Source: Caldilineae bacterium
GTDB taxonomy: Bacteria > Chloroflexota > Anaerolineae > JAAEKA01
Reading direction: 5' to 3'
Assembly (NCBI GenBank): GCA_020634555.1
Contig: JACKBK010000019.1
Location: 1-63,111, forward strand
Length of the DNA stretch: 63,111 nt
The translations under genes were made by a program, and so were the position numbers. A model generated the notes under the pieces. That model was given only the letters and a program-made list of their open reading frames with translations, was not told the DNA's origin and searched no databases. Every line of letters starts with the position of its first letter. Position 1 is the stretch's first letter. Positions 18,483 through 28,108 of the stretch are shown one piece after another.

Positions 18483-19250
18483 ATGCAAACCGACGAAATT
18501 CTCTCTCAACTGGTGGCCATGTCGCGCGAACTGGCCAATCCGGCGAATGATTATGTAATCCTGGCCGAGGGCAACACCTCAGCCCGCATCGACGACAACA
18601 GTTTTTGGGTCAAGGCCAGCGGCGCCGGGATGCGCGGCATCGGTCCGGAGGGCTTCGTGCAGGTCTCGTTTCAACAGGTGCAGTCGATGCTGGACGGCCC
18701 TGATCTGAGCGACGACGAGACCCGCCAGGCGCTGCAAGCTGCCAAGGTCGATCCTGCCGTCGCCTCCCATCCGTCGGTCGAGACGGTGCTACACGCGCTG
18801 TGTCTGGCGTTGCCCGGCGTCAACTTCATCGGCCACACCCACCCGACAGCCATCAACGCGATTACGTGCTCGATGGCGTTTCAGGAAGCCGTCAGCGGCC
18901 GACTGTTCCCCGATGAGATCGTCCTCTGCGGGCCGGCCTCAGTGGCTGTACCGTACACGGACCCGGGTCTGCCGCTGGCGCGCACCGTGAAGCAGCGAAT
19001 CGACTCCTTCATCGACACCCACGGCGAGGTGCCCAAGACGGTCTACATGCAGAACCACGGGTTCATCGCCCTGGGCGACTCGCCGCGACAGGTGGAGAAC
19101 ATCACGGCCATGGCAGTCAAAGCCGCGCGCGTGTTAATCGGCGCCTATTGCCTGGGTGGACCGCACTTCATGTCCCAGCAAGCCATCGACCGCATCCACA
19201 CCCGCCCGGACGAACACTATCGCCAGCGCCTTCTGGCGGGTAGCAGATAG
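18483..19250 (+). CDS. Class II aldolase/adducin family protein, candidate rhamnulose-1-phosphate aldolase
   Basis: 255 residues, a single class II aldolase domain. AEGNTSARID at about 27-36 forms the phosphate/enolate loop; HTHPTAINA gives two zinc ligands and QNHGFIALG the third. In this place it would cleave L-rhamnulose 1-phosphate to DHAP and L-lactaldehyde, but other ketose phosphates such as those made by the polyol-phosphate genes downstream are equally possible. It lacks the dehydrogenase half found in bifunctional RhaE-type proteins. ATG 18483 is preceded by TTGGAGC. Confidence 0.85.
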   Translation: MQTDEILSQLVAMSRELANPANDYVILAEGNTSARIDDNSFWVKASGAGMRGIGPEGFVQVSFQQVQSMLDGPDLSDDETRQALQAAKVDPAVASHPSVETVLHALCLALPGVNFIGHTHPTAINAITCSMAFQEAVSGRLFPDEIVLCGPASVAVPYTDPGLPLARTVKQRIDSFIDTHGEVPKTVYMQNHGFIALGDSPRQVENITAMAVKAARVLIGAYCLGGPHFMSQQAIDRIHTRPDEHYRQRLLAGSR

Positions 19251-19261
19251 GGGACGGCATC

Positions 19262-19412
19262 TGTAGGATAGGGCCTTGTGCCCGTTCAGGAGTCCCCGGA
19301 ACGCCCACAAGGGGCTATCCTACAACCGGGACGAGGATCGCCGCACCTGTAGGATAGGGCCTTGTGCCCGTCATAGAATTTCCCGGAACGCCCACAAGGG
19401 GCTATCCTACAG
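19262..19412. repeat. Palindromic repeat family B, two copies in tandem
   Basis: Two hairpin units (19262-19324 and 19347-19412), each beginning TGTAGGATAGGGCCTTGTG and ending CCACAAGGGGCTATCCTACA. The same family, in opposite orientation, forms a pair at 36277-36409 and a fragment at about 23631-23665. They fill the gap between aldolase and PHP-domain genes and may end or stabilise the rhamnose transcript. Confidence 0.85.
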
Positions 19413-19452
19413 CGATTAGGTGGATTGCCAAACCCTGGATCGAGAAAACGAT

Positions 19453-20808
19453 ATGCAAAATGACCTGACAGTAGCGCAGCTTGAAGCGCAACTGAACAAC
19501 TTTGATGCAGCCGTGCGCGCCGCGGCGCTGGCAGAACTGCTCGCGCTGGCAGAGCGCGGCGAGATCGACCTGCCGCCGCAGCGCGACGTCGCCAACATGC
19601 ACTGCCATACCTTCTTCTCGTACAACGCCTACGGTTACTCGCCCAGCGGGCTGGCCTGGTTGGCGCGCAAAAACGGCTATAAGCTGATCGGCATCGTCGA
19701 TTTCGACGTGCTGGATGCAGTGGACGAGTTCCTGGCAGCCTGCGATCTGGTGGGCGTGCGCGGCAGCGCGGGCATCGAGACCCGTATCTTCGTCCCTGAG
19801 TTCGCGACGCGAGAGATCAACTCGCCGGGCGAGCCGGGCATCGACTACCACATGGGCATCGGCTTCACAGCCAGCGCCGCTCCGCCGGAGGTCGTCGGCA
19901 TCCTGGACGATATGCGCGAGCGTGCCCGCCAGCGCAACCTGGACATCATCGAGCGGGTCAATGCCTATCTTGCCCCGGTGACCCTGGACTACGAACGCGA
20001 CGTGCTGCCGCTGACGCCTGCCGGCACCGCTACCGAACGACACATCGTCCTGGCCTACGTGCAGGCAGCGGCGCGCGAAACGGCGGACCCGGCCGCGTTC
20101 TGGGCCGGCAAGCTGGGCATGGAGCCGGCTGCGGTCAGCGCACTGCTGGACCAACCGGCCACCTTCCAGAACCTGGTGCGCGCCAAGCTGATGAAGCGCG
20201 GCGGTGTCGGCTACGTGCAGCCCGGCAGCGATTCCTACCCGCGCGTCGAGGCGTTCCACGAGCTGATCGTCGCCTGCGGCGCGCTGCCCTGCGCGGCCTG
20301 GCTGGACGGAACCTCCGCCGGCGAGCAGGCCATGGAGGAGCTGCTGGCGCTGATGATCGAGAAAGGCGCGGTGGCGCTCAACATCATCCCCGACCGCAAC
20401 TGGAACGTGGCGGACCCCGAACTTAAGCGACGCAAGCTACAAAACCTGTACGACGTGGTGGCGCTGGCGCAGTCGCTGGACCTGCCGCTGAACGTCGGCA
20501 CGGAGATGAACAGTTTCGGCAACAAGCTGGTGGACGACTTCGACGCGCCCGAGCTGGCGCCGGTGCGCCAGGCATTTCTTGACGGCGCCTATTTCATCTA
20601 CGGCCACACGGCCATGCAGCGCGCCGCCGGGCTGGGCTACCAGAGCCGCTGGGCGCAGAAGCGCCTGCCGACCCGCCGGGCGCGCAACGATTTCTACACG
20701 CAGGTTGGCAGGCTGGCGCTGCCCGGACCGGCCGGTCTGGCCGCGCTGAGCGCGATCAACAATGACACAACGCCAGAGGATGTTCTGGCGCAGTTTAGAA
20801 ACAACTAA
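19453..20808 (+). CDS. PHP-domain protein of unknown substrate
   Basis: 451 residues from ATG 19453; an alternative ATG at 19420 lies close to the repeat. After a short helical N-terminus comes NMHCHTFFSYNAYGYSP (about 50-66), the H-x-H metal motif of polymerase/histidinol-phosphatase (PHP) domains, then LIGIVDFDVLDAV, GIETRIFVPEF and, near the C-terminus, LNVGTEMNSFGNKLVD. Most PHP proteins are metal-dependent phosphoesterases. It stands at the head of the polyol-phosphate gene group, so a sugar-phosphate phosphatase is a reasonable guess, but sequence alone does not show the substrate. Confidence 0.75.
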   Translation: MQNDLTVAQLEAQLNNFDAAVRAAALAELLALAERGEIDLPPQRDVANMHCHTFFSYNAYGYSPSGLAWLARKNGYKLIGIVDFDVLDAVDEFLAACDLVGVRGSAGIETRIFVPEFATREINSPGEPGIDYHMGIGFTASAAPPEVVGILDDMRERARQRNLDIIERVNAYLAPVTLDYERDVLPLTPAGTATERHIVLAYVQAAARETADPAAFWAGKLGMEPAAVSALLDQPATFQNLVRAKLMKRGGVGYVQPGSDSYPRVEAFHELIVACGALPCAAWLDGTSAGEQAMEELLALMIEKGAVALNIIPDRNWNVADPELKRRKLQNLYDVVALAQSLDLPLNVGTEMNSFGNKLVDDFDAPELAPVRQAFLDGAYFIYGHTAMQRAAGLGYQSRWAQKRLPTRRARNDFYTQVGRLALPGPAGLAALSAINNDTTPEDVLAQFRNN

Positions 20809-20810
20809 CA

Positions 20811-20914
20811 CTACAACGAGACTTCGGAAGTCTCTGGCAACGACTCGCTGTCGTCTTGCTCATCGCCGGAGACTTCCGAAGTCTGTCGGCTACACCGTCG
20901 AAACCTCGTTGTAG
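20811..20914. repeat. Palindromic repeat family C, copy 1
   Basis: Outer arms CTACAACGAG (20811-20820) and CTCGTTGTAG (20905-20914); inner arms GACTTCGGAAGTC and GACTTCCGAAGTC. Related elements at 30863-31061, 31070-31186 and 58727-58846. Confidence 0.8.
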
Positions 20915-20974
20915 TACAAAAACCGCGGATTTGCCAGCGTACCCATCCGCGGCTCAATCCTCCAGGAGATTCCA

Positions 20975-22684
20975 ATGACCGACAAACTTGCTGAGTTCCG
21001 AATGGCAGACGCGCCGCTGCCGGAGCGCAACCGTCTCTGGCCGCTGTACGGAGCCGGCTTCGAAAACCTCGGGCTGGACGGCAAGCCTATCGACGTGCCG
21101 TTCCCGACCTACGGCCCGGACGAGCTTCTGGTTCGCCACGACGCCTGTGGGCTGTGCTTCTCCGACATCAAGGTGATCAAGCTGGGCGAGGAGCATCCGC
21201 GCATCTACCGCGACATGAAGGCTAACCCCATCACGCTGGGCCATGAGATCGCGATGACTGTGGTCGGCGTAGGCGAGAACCTGCGCGACCAGTACAACGT
21301 GGGCGACCGCTTCACCATTCAGGCGGACGTGTTTGTGGACGGCACCGGCTACGCCTACGGCTACGAGATCCAGGGCGGCCTGTCGCGGTATAACGTCATC
21401 GACCAGCGCGTTCTCAACGGCGACGACGGCAACTACCTGATTCCGGTGCAGCCAGATACCGGCTACGTGGAGAGCGCGCTGACCGAGCCGTGGGCCTGCG
21501 TCACCGCTGCCTACGGCCTGACCTACCGCACCAGCCTCAAACCGGGCGGGACAACCTGGATCATCGGGCCAGGCGACGGCGACGACTACACAATCAGCGA
21601 CGGCTTCGACAGCCAGTATCATCCCGGCCGCCTGCTGTTGAGCGACGTCCCGGAGCGCTTCGCGGCCTGGCTCAAGGAACAGGCTGCCGCGCTGGGCATT
21701 GAGGTCTTCGACGCGGTGGATGTCGCCGCGCCGCCGGTGGAGCAGGTGGACGACATCGTTCTGCTCAGCCCGGACCCCGAACTGATCGAGACCGTCAGCC
21801 CGCACCTGTCGCTGTTCGGCGTCGTGGCGCTGCTGGCCGACGGCCCGCTGAGCCGCAAGGTAAACGTGGACATCGGCCGCGTGCACTACAACCGCTGGGT
21901 GTACGTGGGCACGCGCAGCCACGACGTGGCGCGCGCCTATGCCGACGTGCCGGTGCGCTCGTCGCTGATGCCGGGCGGGCGGGCGCTGTTCGTAGGCGCG
22001 GGCGGCCCCATGGGACGGATGCATGCCCAACGGGCCATCGAGGTGGCCGGTGCGCCGTCGGTCATGGTTTGCAGCGACGTCAGCGACCTGCGTCTCAACG
22101 ACCTGCGCGAGTCCTACGCCGACGAGGCCGCGGCCAAGGGCATCGAGTTCATCTGCCTCAACCCGATGGAAAAGGAAAGCTATGACGCTGGCATGGCGAG
22201 ATTCGAGGAGGGCGGTTTCGACGACATCATCGTGCTGGCCCCGGTGCCAGTAGTGATCGCCGACGCGGCCCGCTGGCTGGCGCCGCGCGGTGTGATGAAC
22301 GTCTTTGCCGGCGTGGCGCGCGGCACGACAACCCAGCTGGACCTCGGCGACACATACCTGAAGGATGCGCGCGTCATCGGCCACTCGGCCTCAACCATCG
22401 ACGACCTGCGGCTGATGCTGCACCAGGCCGAGTCGGGTGAGCTGTCGCCCAACCGCTCGCTGGCCGCTGTGGGTTCGCTGGACGCGGCGTGTGACGGACT
22501 GGCCGCCGTGCGCGACACGGTGTTCCCCGGCAAGGTGGTCATCTTCCCGAACATCAAGGATCTGCCGCTGACCTCGCTGCAGGACCTGAAGACCAAGCTG
22601 CCGACGGTCTATGCGCTGCTGAAAGACGAGCGCGAGTGGACTGTCGAGGCAGAAGCGGAGTTCCTGCGGCTGATGCTGCCATAG
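20975..22684 (+). CDS. SorE-like zinc-dependent dehydrogenase with duplicated Rossmann domain, paralogue 1
   Basis: 569 residues, about 150 more than sorbose-1-phosphate reductase (SorE) type MDR proteins. The catalytic domain has ACGLCFSD (Cys61), GHE (His90-Glu91) and TEPWACV (Glu171), a zinc site without the four-Cys structural zinc loop. Two Rossmann-like segments follow: a degenerate one (about 190-330, IIGPGDGDDY, VDDIVLLSPDPEL) and one with VGAGGPMGRMHAQRA (about 335-500), containing FDDIIVLAPVPVV and NVFAGVARG. The DDIVLL/DDIIVL halves look like duplicates of one unit. The C-terminal WTVEAEAEFL also resembles SorE. Likely an NAD(P)-linked oxidoreductase of a sugar phosphate. AGGAG precedes the ATG. 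A paralogue lies at 23710-25488. Confidence 0.82.
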   Translation: MTDKLAEFRMADAPLPERNRLWPLYGAGFENLGLDGKPIDVPFPTYGPDELLVRHDACGLCFSDIKVIKLGEEHPRIYRDMKANPITLGHEIAMTVVGVGENLRDQYNVGDRFTIQADVFVDGTGYAYGYEIQGGLSRYNVIDQRVLNGDDGNYLIPVQPDTGYVESALTEPWACVTAAYGLTYRTSLKPGGTTWIIGPGDGDDYTISDGFDSQYHPGRLLLSDVPERFAAWLKEQAAALGIEVFDAVDVAAPPVEQVDDIVLLSPDPELIETVSPHLSLFGVVALLADGPLSRKVNVDIGRVHYNRWVYVGTRSHDVARAYADVPVRSSLMPGGRALFVGAGGPMGRMHAQRAIEVAGAPSVMVCSDVSDLRLNDLRESYADEAAAKGIEFICLNPMEKESYDAGMARFEEGGFDDIIVLAPVPVVIADAARWLAPRGVMNVFAGVARGTTTQLDLGDTYLKDARVIGHSASTIDDLRLMLHQAESGELSPNRSLAAVGSLDAACDGLAAVRDTVFPGKVVIFPNIKDLPLTSLQDLKTKLPTVYALLKDEREWTVEAEAEFLRLMLP

Positions 22685-22686
22685 GC

Positions 22687-22755
22687 GGTGATCGGTGATC
22701 AGTAATCGGTAAACAGTACGAACCGATCACCGATTACCGTTTACCGATAACCGAA
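22687..22755. repeat. Palindromic repeat family D, copy 1
   Basis: Arms of TCGGTGATC...TCGGTAAAC type and the inverse GATCACCGATTACCG...CCGATAACCGA. Related copy at 55100-55220 and a fragment at about 30777-30805. Confidence 0.7.
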
Positions 22756-22773
22756 AACAATGGAGAGGCAATA

Positions 22774-23565
<792 letters not shown>

Positions 23566-23570
23566 CGGAA

Positions 23571-23665
23571 GGGAAAACAAGGAAACGAGGGAAACAAGGT
23601 GGCAAGGATGACTGGGTGACCGGGTTCTGTCGTAGGATAGGTTCTTGTGGCCGTTCCGGGTACGC
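23571..23665. repeat. Purine tract plus fragment of palindrome family B
   Basis: GGAAACGAGGGAAA-type tract (about 23571-23600) followed by CGTAGGATAG...CTTGTGGCCGTTCCGGG (about 23631-23660), a truncated family B unit without its right arm. Confidence 0.5.
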
Positions 23666-23709
23666 CGCGGTAACAACGCGTGGGTTGGCTTTCGAATGAG
23701 GAGCGAGGT

Positions 23710-25488
23710 ATGACTGATCGGCTGGCTGAGTATCGACTTGCACAAGGGCCGTTGCCCGACGACTACTGGCTGTGGCCGCTGTATGGCAAAGGGTTCGAGA
23801 ACCTGGGACTGGACGGCAGGCCGATCCGCGTGCCGCTGCAGGAGCCGGGACCGGACCAGTTGCTGGTGCGCCACGACGCCTGCGGCATCTGCTTCTCCGA
23901 CGTCAAGGTGATCCGGGCCGGCGGCGGGCACCCGCGGCTGTTCGGCCGCGACCTGAAAACGGAGCCGGTGGTGCTGGGCCACGAGGTCGCGCTGACCGTA
24001 GTCGGCGTCGGCGAGAACCTGCGCGCGCAGTACGCGGTCGGCCAGCGTTTCGTGGTCCAGGCCGAAATCTACTATCAAGGACACAACCTGGCCTATGGCT
24101 ACATGCTGCAGGGCGGTCAGTCGCAGTACAGCCTGATAGGTGACGAGGTGCTGCGCGGCGACCACGGCTGTTACTTGCTGCCGGCGCCGCCCGACTCCGG
24201 CTACTCGCAGGCCGCGCTGACCGAGCCATGGGCCTGCGTCGAAGCCGCCTACCGTATCCACTACCGCCAGTCGATCAAGCCCGGCGGCATCGCCTGGATC
24301 GTCGGCACCTTCGCCACCGGCAACCATCCCTACACCATCAGCCGCGGCTTCGACCGTCGGAGCCACCCTGACACCATCATCCTCACCGACGTGCCACCCG
24401 CCTTTGCTGGATGGCTGCGAACGCGCGCCGCCGATCTGGGTATCGACGTGATCACCATGGATGGGCTGGAGGCGTGCGACTTCCGCGACGCTCTGGCGGA
24501 CCTGGTGCCGTGCTGTGGCCCCGACACCGGCACCGGCGAGGGTGTGGACGACCTGATCGTCCTCGGCCCTGCCGACGGCGACCTGCTGGCCAACGCCTTC
24601 TGCACGCTGGCCCGCGGCGGCATGTTGAACATCGTCAGCGACCTTCCCTTGCCTGAACGCGCCGCCATCGACACCGGCTGGCTGCACTACGACCACATGA
24701 CGATCATCGGCACCACCGGCTTCGACGTCGCCGCCAGCTACGGACCCATCCGCTCCAAGCTGGCCTATGGCGGCCGCTGCTGGATGATGGGCGCGGCCGG
24801 ACCCATGGGCCACATGCACGTCCAGCGGGCCATCGAGGTCGGCCCGCGGCCGGCGTTGATCGTCGCCACCAACCGCAGTTCATCGCGCATTGACCTGCTG
24901 GGCGAGCGCTATGCCGCCACAGCGCGCGACCGCGGCACCGAGCTGGTCTGCCTGACCGAGGAAACGCTGGGTGCGGAAGGCTTCCGCGCGCGTCTGGTTG
25001 AACTGACCGACAGCGAGGGGTTCGACGACATCGTCATCCTGGCTCCCAGCATCAAGGCCATCGAAGAAGCGGCCGCCATGCTGGCGCCCGGCGGGATCAT
25101 CAACGTCTTCGCTGGGCTGACCCGCGGCACCGAGGCCATGTTGGACCTCAACCCGGTGATCGACGGCCGCCAGATCCGCTTCATCGGCAGCAGCGGCTCC
25201 AGCATCGCCGACATGCGCTCGATGCTGGTGATGGTGGAGCAGGGCGTCCTGTCCACCAACCGCTCGGTGGCGGCCATCTCCGGGCTGGACGGTGTCTATG
25301 ACGGCATCTACGCGGTCAGCCAGGGCACGTTCCCCGGCAAGATCGTGGTCTATCCGCACATCGTCGGCCTGGGCCTGACCCCGCTGCCCGCGCTCAAGGA
25401 ACGCCTGCCCGATGTCTACGCCAGGCTGGGCGAGGGCGAGGTGTGGACGGTCGAAGCGGAAGAAGAACTCCTGCGGTCGCTGTTGTAG
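23710..25488 (+). CDS. SorE-like zinc-dependent dehydrogenase with duplicated Rossmann domain, paralogue 2
   Basis: 592 residues from ATG 23710, with GAGGAG 6 nt upstream; an earlier in-frame codon at 23680 has no ribosome site. Same architecture as the 20975-22684 protein: ACGICFSD, GHE, TEPWACV; a first Rossmann-like unit lacking the glycine motif (IVGTFATGNHPY, VDDLIVLGPADGD) and a second with MGAAGPMGHMHVQRA, FDDIVILAPSIK and NVFAGLTRG. The C-terminus again has WTVEAEEELL. Divergence between the paralogues is substantial, so they probably act on different substrates or steps. Both flank the SrlD-like SDR gene. Confidence 0.82.
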   Translation: MTDRLAEYRLAQGPLPDDYWLWPLYGKGFENLGLDGRPIRVPLQEPGPDQLLVRHDACGICFSDVKVIRAGGGHPRLFGRDLKTEPVVLGHEVALTVVGVGENLRAQYAVGQRFVVQAEIYYQGHNLAYGYMLQGGQSQYSLIGDEVLRGDHGCYLLPAPPDSGYSQAALTEPWACVEAAYRIHYRQSIKPGGIAWIVGTFATGNHPYTISRGFDRRSHPDTIILTDVPPAFAGWLRTRAADLGIDVITMDGLEACDFRDALADLVPCCGPDTGTGEGVDDLIVLGPADGDLLANAFCTLARGGMLNIVSDLPLPERAAIDTGWLHYDHMTIIGTTGFDVAASYGPIRSKLAYGGRCWMMGAAGPMGHMHVQRAIEVGPRPALIVATNRSSSRIDLLGERYAATARDRGTELVCLTEETLGAEGFRARLVELTDSEGFDDIVILAPSIKAIEEAAAMLAPGGIINVFAGLTRGTEAMLDLNPVIDGRQIRFIGSSGSSIADMRSMLVMVEQGVLSTNRSVAAISGLDGVYDGIYAVSQGTFPGKIVVYPHIVGLGLTPLPALKERLPDVYARLGEGEVWTVEAEEELLRSLL

Positions 25489-25509
25489 CCTTCCGGTTCT
25501 GTGCTCACA

Positions 25510-25663
25510 GATGAACGCAGATTTCACGGATCAGAAAGAGAAGGATCGATCCGTGTTCATCGGTGCAATCCGCGAGCGATTCTGACAAAACGGAGCAATG
25601 AACCGCCTCCCACCGCGTTGTAGCCCCGCGTTCATCCGTGCAATCCGCGAGCAATTCTGACAC
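25510..25663. repeat. Repeat family F, two partial copies
   Basis: GTTCATCGGTGCAATCCGCGAGC and GTTCATCCGTGCAATCCGCGAGC-type units (about 25555-25585 and 25630-25662), with a complementary AGATGAACGCAGATT segment at about 25509. They occupy the 185-bp gap before the fusion gene; no promoter was seen. Confidence 0.6.
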
Positions 25664-25673
25664 CAACAACACC

Positions 25674-28022
25674 ATGACACCTACTTCTGTTGTATTTGGC
25701 GCTGGCAACGTGGGGCGGGGATTCCTCGGCCAGCTTTTATCCGAGTCCGGCTACGAGGTTGTCTTTGCCGACGTGGACGCGGAGTTGATCGCGGCAATGG
25801 CCGCGCGCGGCCGTTACACCATCCGACTGGTAGACAACGACCTGCACGAAGAAGTAATCGTAGCGCCAGTGCGCGGGCTGTTGGCCACCGACACCGAGGC
25901 GGTCGCTGAAGCTGTCGCGGCCGCCAACATCGCCGCCACAGCGGTCGGCGTGCGAGCGCTGCCTTTTGTCGCGCCGGTGGTGGCCGCGGGGATCGCGCGC
26001 CGGGCGGCGGCCGGCAACGACTCGCCGCTGAACATCATCATCTGCGAAAACCTCAAGGACGCGGCAGCCACCTTCCGCGGCATGGTCCTCGACCACCTGC
26101 CCGCCGGCCTGCATGGCTTCATGGATACCCACATCGGCTTCGTGGACACGGTGATCGGGCGCATGGTGCCGCCGCTGTCACCGGAGCAACGGGCGGTCGA
26201 TCCGACGCTGATCATCGTCGAGCCGTACAAGGAACTGCCGGTGGACCGCGTGGCATGGATCGGCCCGGTGCCGCCCATAGTCGGCCTGGAAGCGTGCGAT
26301 AACTTTCCCGCCTACACAGCGCGCAAGCTCTACATCCACAACTGCGGCCACGCGGTGCTGGCCTACATGGGCTATCGGCGCGGCCACGAGTTTGGCTGGC
26401 AAGCGCTGGAGGACCCCACGATCCGCCCGCTGTTCGAGGACGCGCTGGCCGAGTCGAAGGCTGGCATCGTCGCGGCCCACGGTGTGGACCCTGCCTGGCT
26501 GGACGCCCACATCGCCGACCTGACGCGCCGCTTCGCCAACCGCGCCCTGGGCGACACGGTGCTGCGGCTGGGGCGTGATCCGCTGCGCAAGCTGGGCGCG
26601 ACGGACCGGCTGGTGGGTGCGGCGCGGCTGGTGGAACGAGCCGCCTTGCAGCCCGAAGCCCTGTCCTGGGCCATCGCGGCCGCGCTGGGCTTTGACGACG
26701 CGCGCGATCCACTGGCGCTGGCGCTGCAGGAACGGCTGGCGACGGACGGAATCGACGCGACGCTGCAAGCGATCAGTGGTATCGCGCCGCAGGAGTCACT
26801 GGCAGAGTTGGTGCGCATCCGCTACCGGCTGCTGCGGGAGAACGACTGGCCGCCGCCGCTGATGACGTGGGAACCGGGGTCCTTTGCGCGTGGCACCATC
26901 GTCGAGCGCAAGCCGCAACTCATCGCCCAGGTCATCGCCGACAACGACTACCCGGCGGACGTGCTGGCCGCGCTGGAACGCTTCCGCGACGAGATCGCGA
27001 CGCGCCCCATGCAGCCGCTGACCGAGGACGCGCCGGACCGGGACGACTGGAACCGCGCGCTGGCAAGCCTCGACGGGGCGAGCTGGCAAGCCACGCGCTG
27101 GTACTTCGCCGAGACCTTCTTCTACCGCAAGCTGCTGGAGGCGACCGGTTACTTCCAGCCGGGACCGCTGCACCATCTCGATCCGTTCGCTCCCCAGAAA
27201 CGCCAGCAGGAGACGACCGGACTGGTGCAACTGGCCGCCGGCTGGGGTCAGCTGGCCAGCCTGCCGGCCGGCGAGCGTTTCGAGGCGCTGCTGCACTCCA
27301 GCCTGTGGGGCAACCGCGCCGACCTTAGCAATTTGACTATCACCCAACAAGCCCAGTCAGGGCTGGCGACGCGCGGCGAACGGCACCTGCTGCTGATCGA
27401 CGACACCGCGCCGGTCCACGACCTGCTGGCGAAGGGCGTCACGCGCGTCGATTTTATCTGCGACAACGTGGGATTGGACTCGACCTTCGATCTGGTGCTG
27501 GCCGACTTTTTGCTAAGCCAGGGCTGGGCGAAACAGGTGGTGTTCCACCTCAAGGACCGGCCGTTCTTCGTCTCCGACGCGATGGTCGAAGACTTCGAGG
27601 CGGTCATCGGGCAGATGGCACGCCACACTGACGAGAACCTGCGCGCGCTGGCCGGCAGGCTACACGACGCGCAAGCGGCCGGCGCGCTGCTGCTGCACAG
27701 CGACCCGTTCTGGGCCAGCTTCCGCATGTTCTACGAACTGCCTGAGAATCTGGCAGCCGATCTGGCTGCGCCCGATCTGGTAGTGGCAAAAGGGGACGTG
27801 AACTACCGCCGGCTGCTGGGCGATAAACACTGGCCTCACGCGACGCGCCTCGAAGAGGTCACGGCCTACTTTCCCACTCCCTTCGTCACCCTGCGCACGC
27901 TGAAAGGTGAGATCATGGTCGGTCTGGCGCCGGGCCAGGCGGCCCGGCTACGTTCCGAGGATCCCGACTGGCTGATCGACGGCAAGCGCGGGGTGCTTCA
28001 GTTAGTGAAACAGACAGAGTAG
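25674..28022 (+). CDS. Fusion of mannitol-1-phosphate 5-dehydrogenase and ARMT1-like DUF89 phosphatase
   Basis: 782 residues from ATG 25674. Residues 1-383 are a full-length MtlD: GAGNVGRGF (9-17), NIIICENLKDAA, FMDTHIGFVDTVIGRM and KLYIHNCGHAVLAYMG. Residues about 384-782 are a full DUF89 domain of the ARMT1/YMR027W kind: LWGNRADLS, CDNVGLDSTFDLVLADFLL, VVFHLKDRPFFVSDAM and KGDVNYRRLLGD, including the Asp/Asn metal residues. MtlD converts mannitol 1-phosphate to fructose 6-phosphate; yeast and plant DUF89 enzymes are metal-dependent phosphatases that hydrolyse fructose 1-phosphate, fructose 6-phosphate and similar compounds. The fusion could make free ketose from a hexitol phosphate or remove a harmful side product. 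The junction has no stop or frameshift. Last gene of the group. Confidence 0.9.
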   Translation: MTPTSVVFGAGNVGRGFLGQLLSESGYEVVFADVDAELIAAMAARGRYTIRLVDNDLHEEVIVAPVRGLLATDTEAVAEAVAAANIAATAVGVRALPFVAPVVAAGIARRAAAGNDSPLNIIICENLKDAAATFRGMVLDHLPAGLHGFMDTHIGFVDTVIGRMVPPLSPEQRAVDPTLIIVEPYKELPVDRVAWIGPVPPIVGLEACDNFPAYTARKLYIHNCGHAVLAYMGYRRGHEFGWQALEDPTIRPLFEDALAESKAGIVAAHGVDPAWLDAHIADLTRRFANRALGDTVLRLGRDPLRKLGATDRLVGAARLVERAALQPEALSWAIAAALGFDDARDPLALALQERLATDGIDATLQAISGIAPQESLAELVRIRYRLLRENDWPPPLMTWEPGSFARGTIVERKPQLIAQVIADNDYPADVLAALERFRDEIATRPMQPLTEDAPDRDDWNRALASLDGASWQATRWYFAETFFYRKLLEATGYFQPGPLHHLDPFAPQKRQQETTGLVQLAAGWGQLASLPAGERFEALLHSSLWGNRADLSNLTITQQAQSGLATRGERHLLLIDDTAPVHDLLAKGVTRVDFICDNVGLDSTFDLVLADFLLSQGWAKQVVFHLKDRPFFVSDAMVEDFEAVIGQMARHTDENLRALAGRLHDAQAAGALLLHSDPFWASFRMFYELPENLAADLAAPDLVVAKGDVNYRRLLGDKHWPHATRLEEVTAYFPTPFVTLRTLKGEIMVGLAPGQAARLRSEDPDWLIDGKRGVLQLVKQTE

Positions 28023-28108
28023 CGCTTTCAATCCGAGTAGATGTCGAACAAGGTCGCGCCCTTGCTGGGTAGAGTGTAGAAAAAACGCCTTAACGATTCT
28101 ATCTACGG

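Noticed and set aside
19262..19412. CRISPR array
   Set aside because: Only two units, each a self-complementary hairpin with no constant-length unique spacers and no cas genes.
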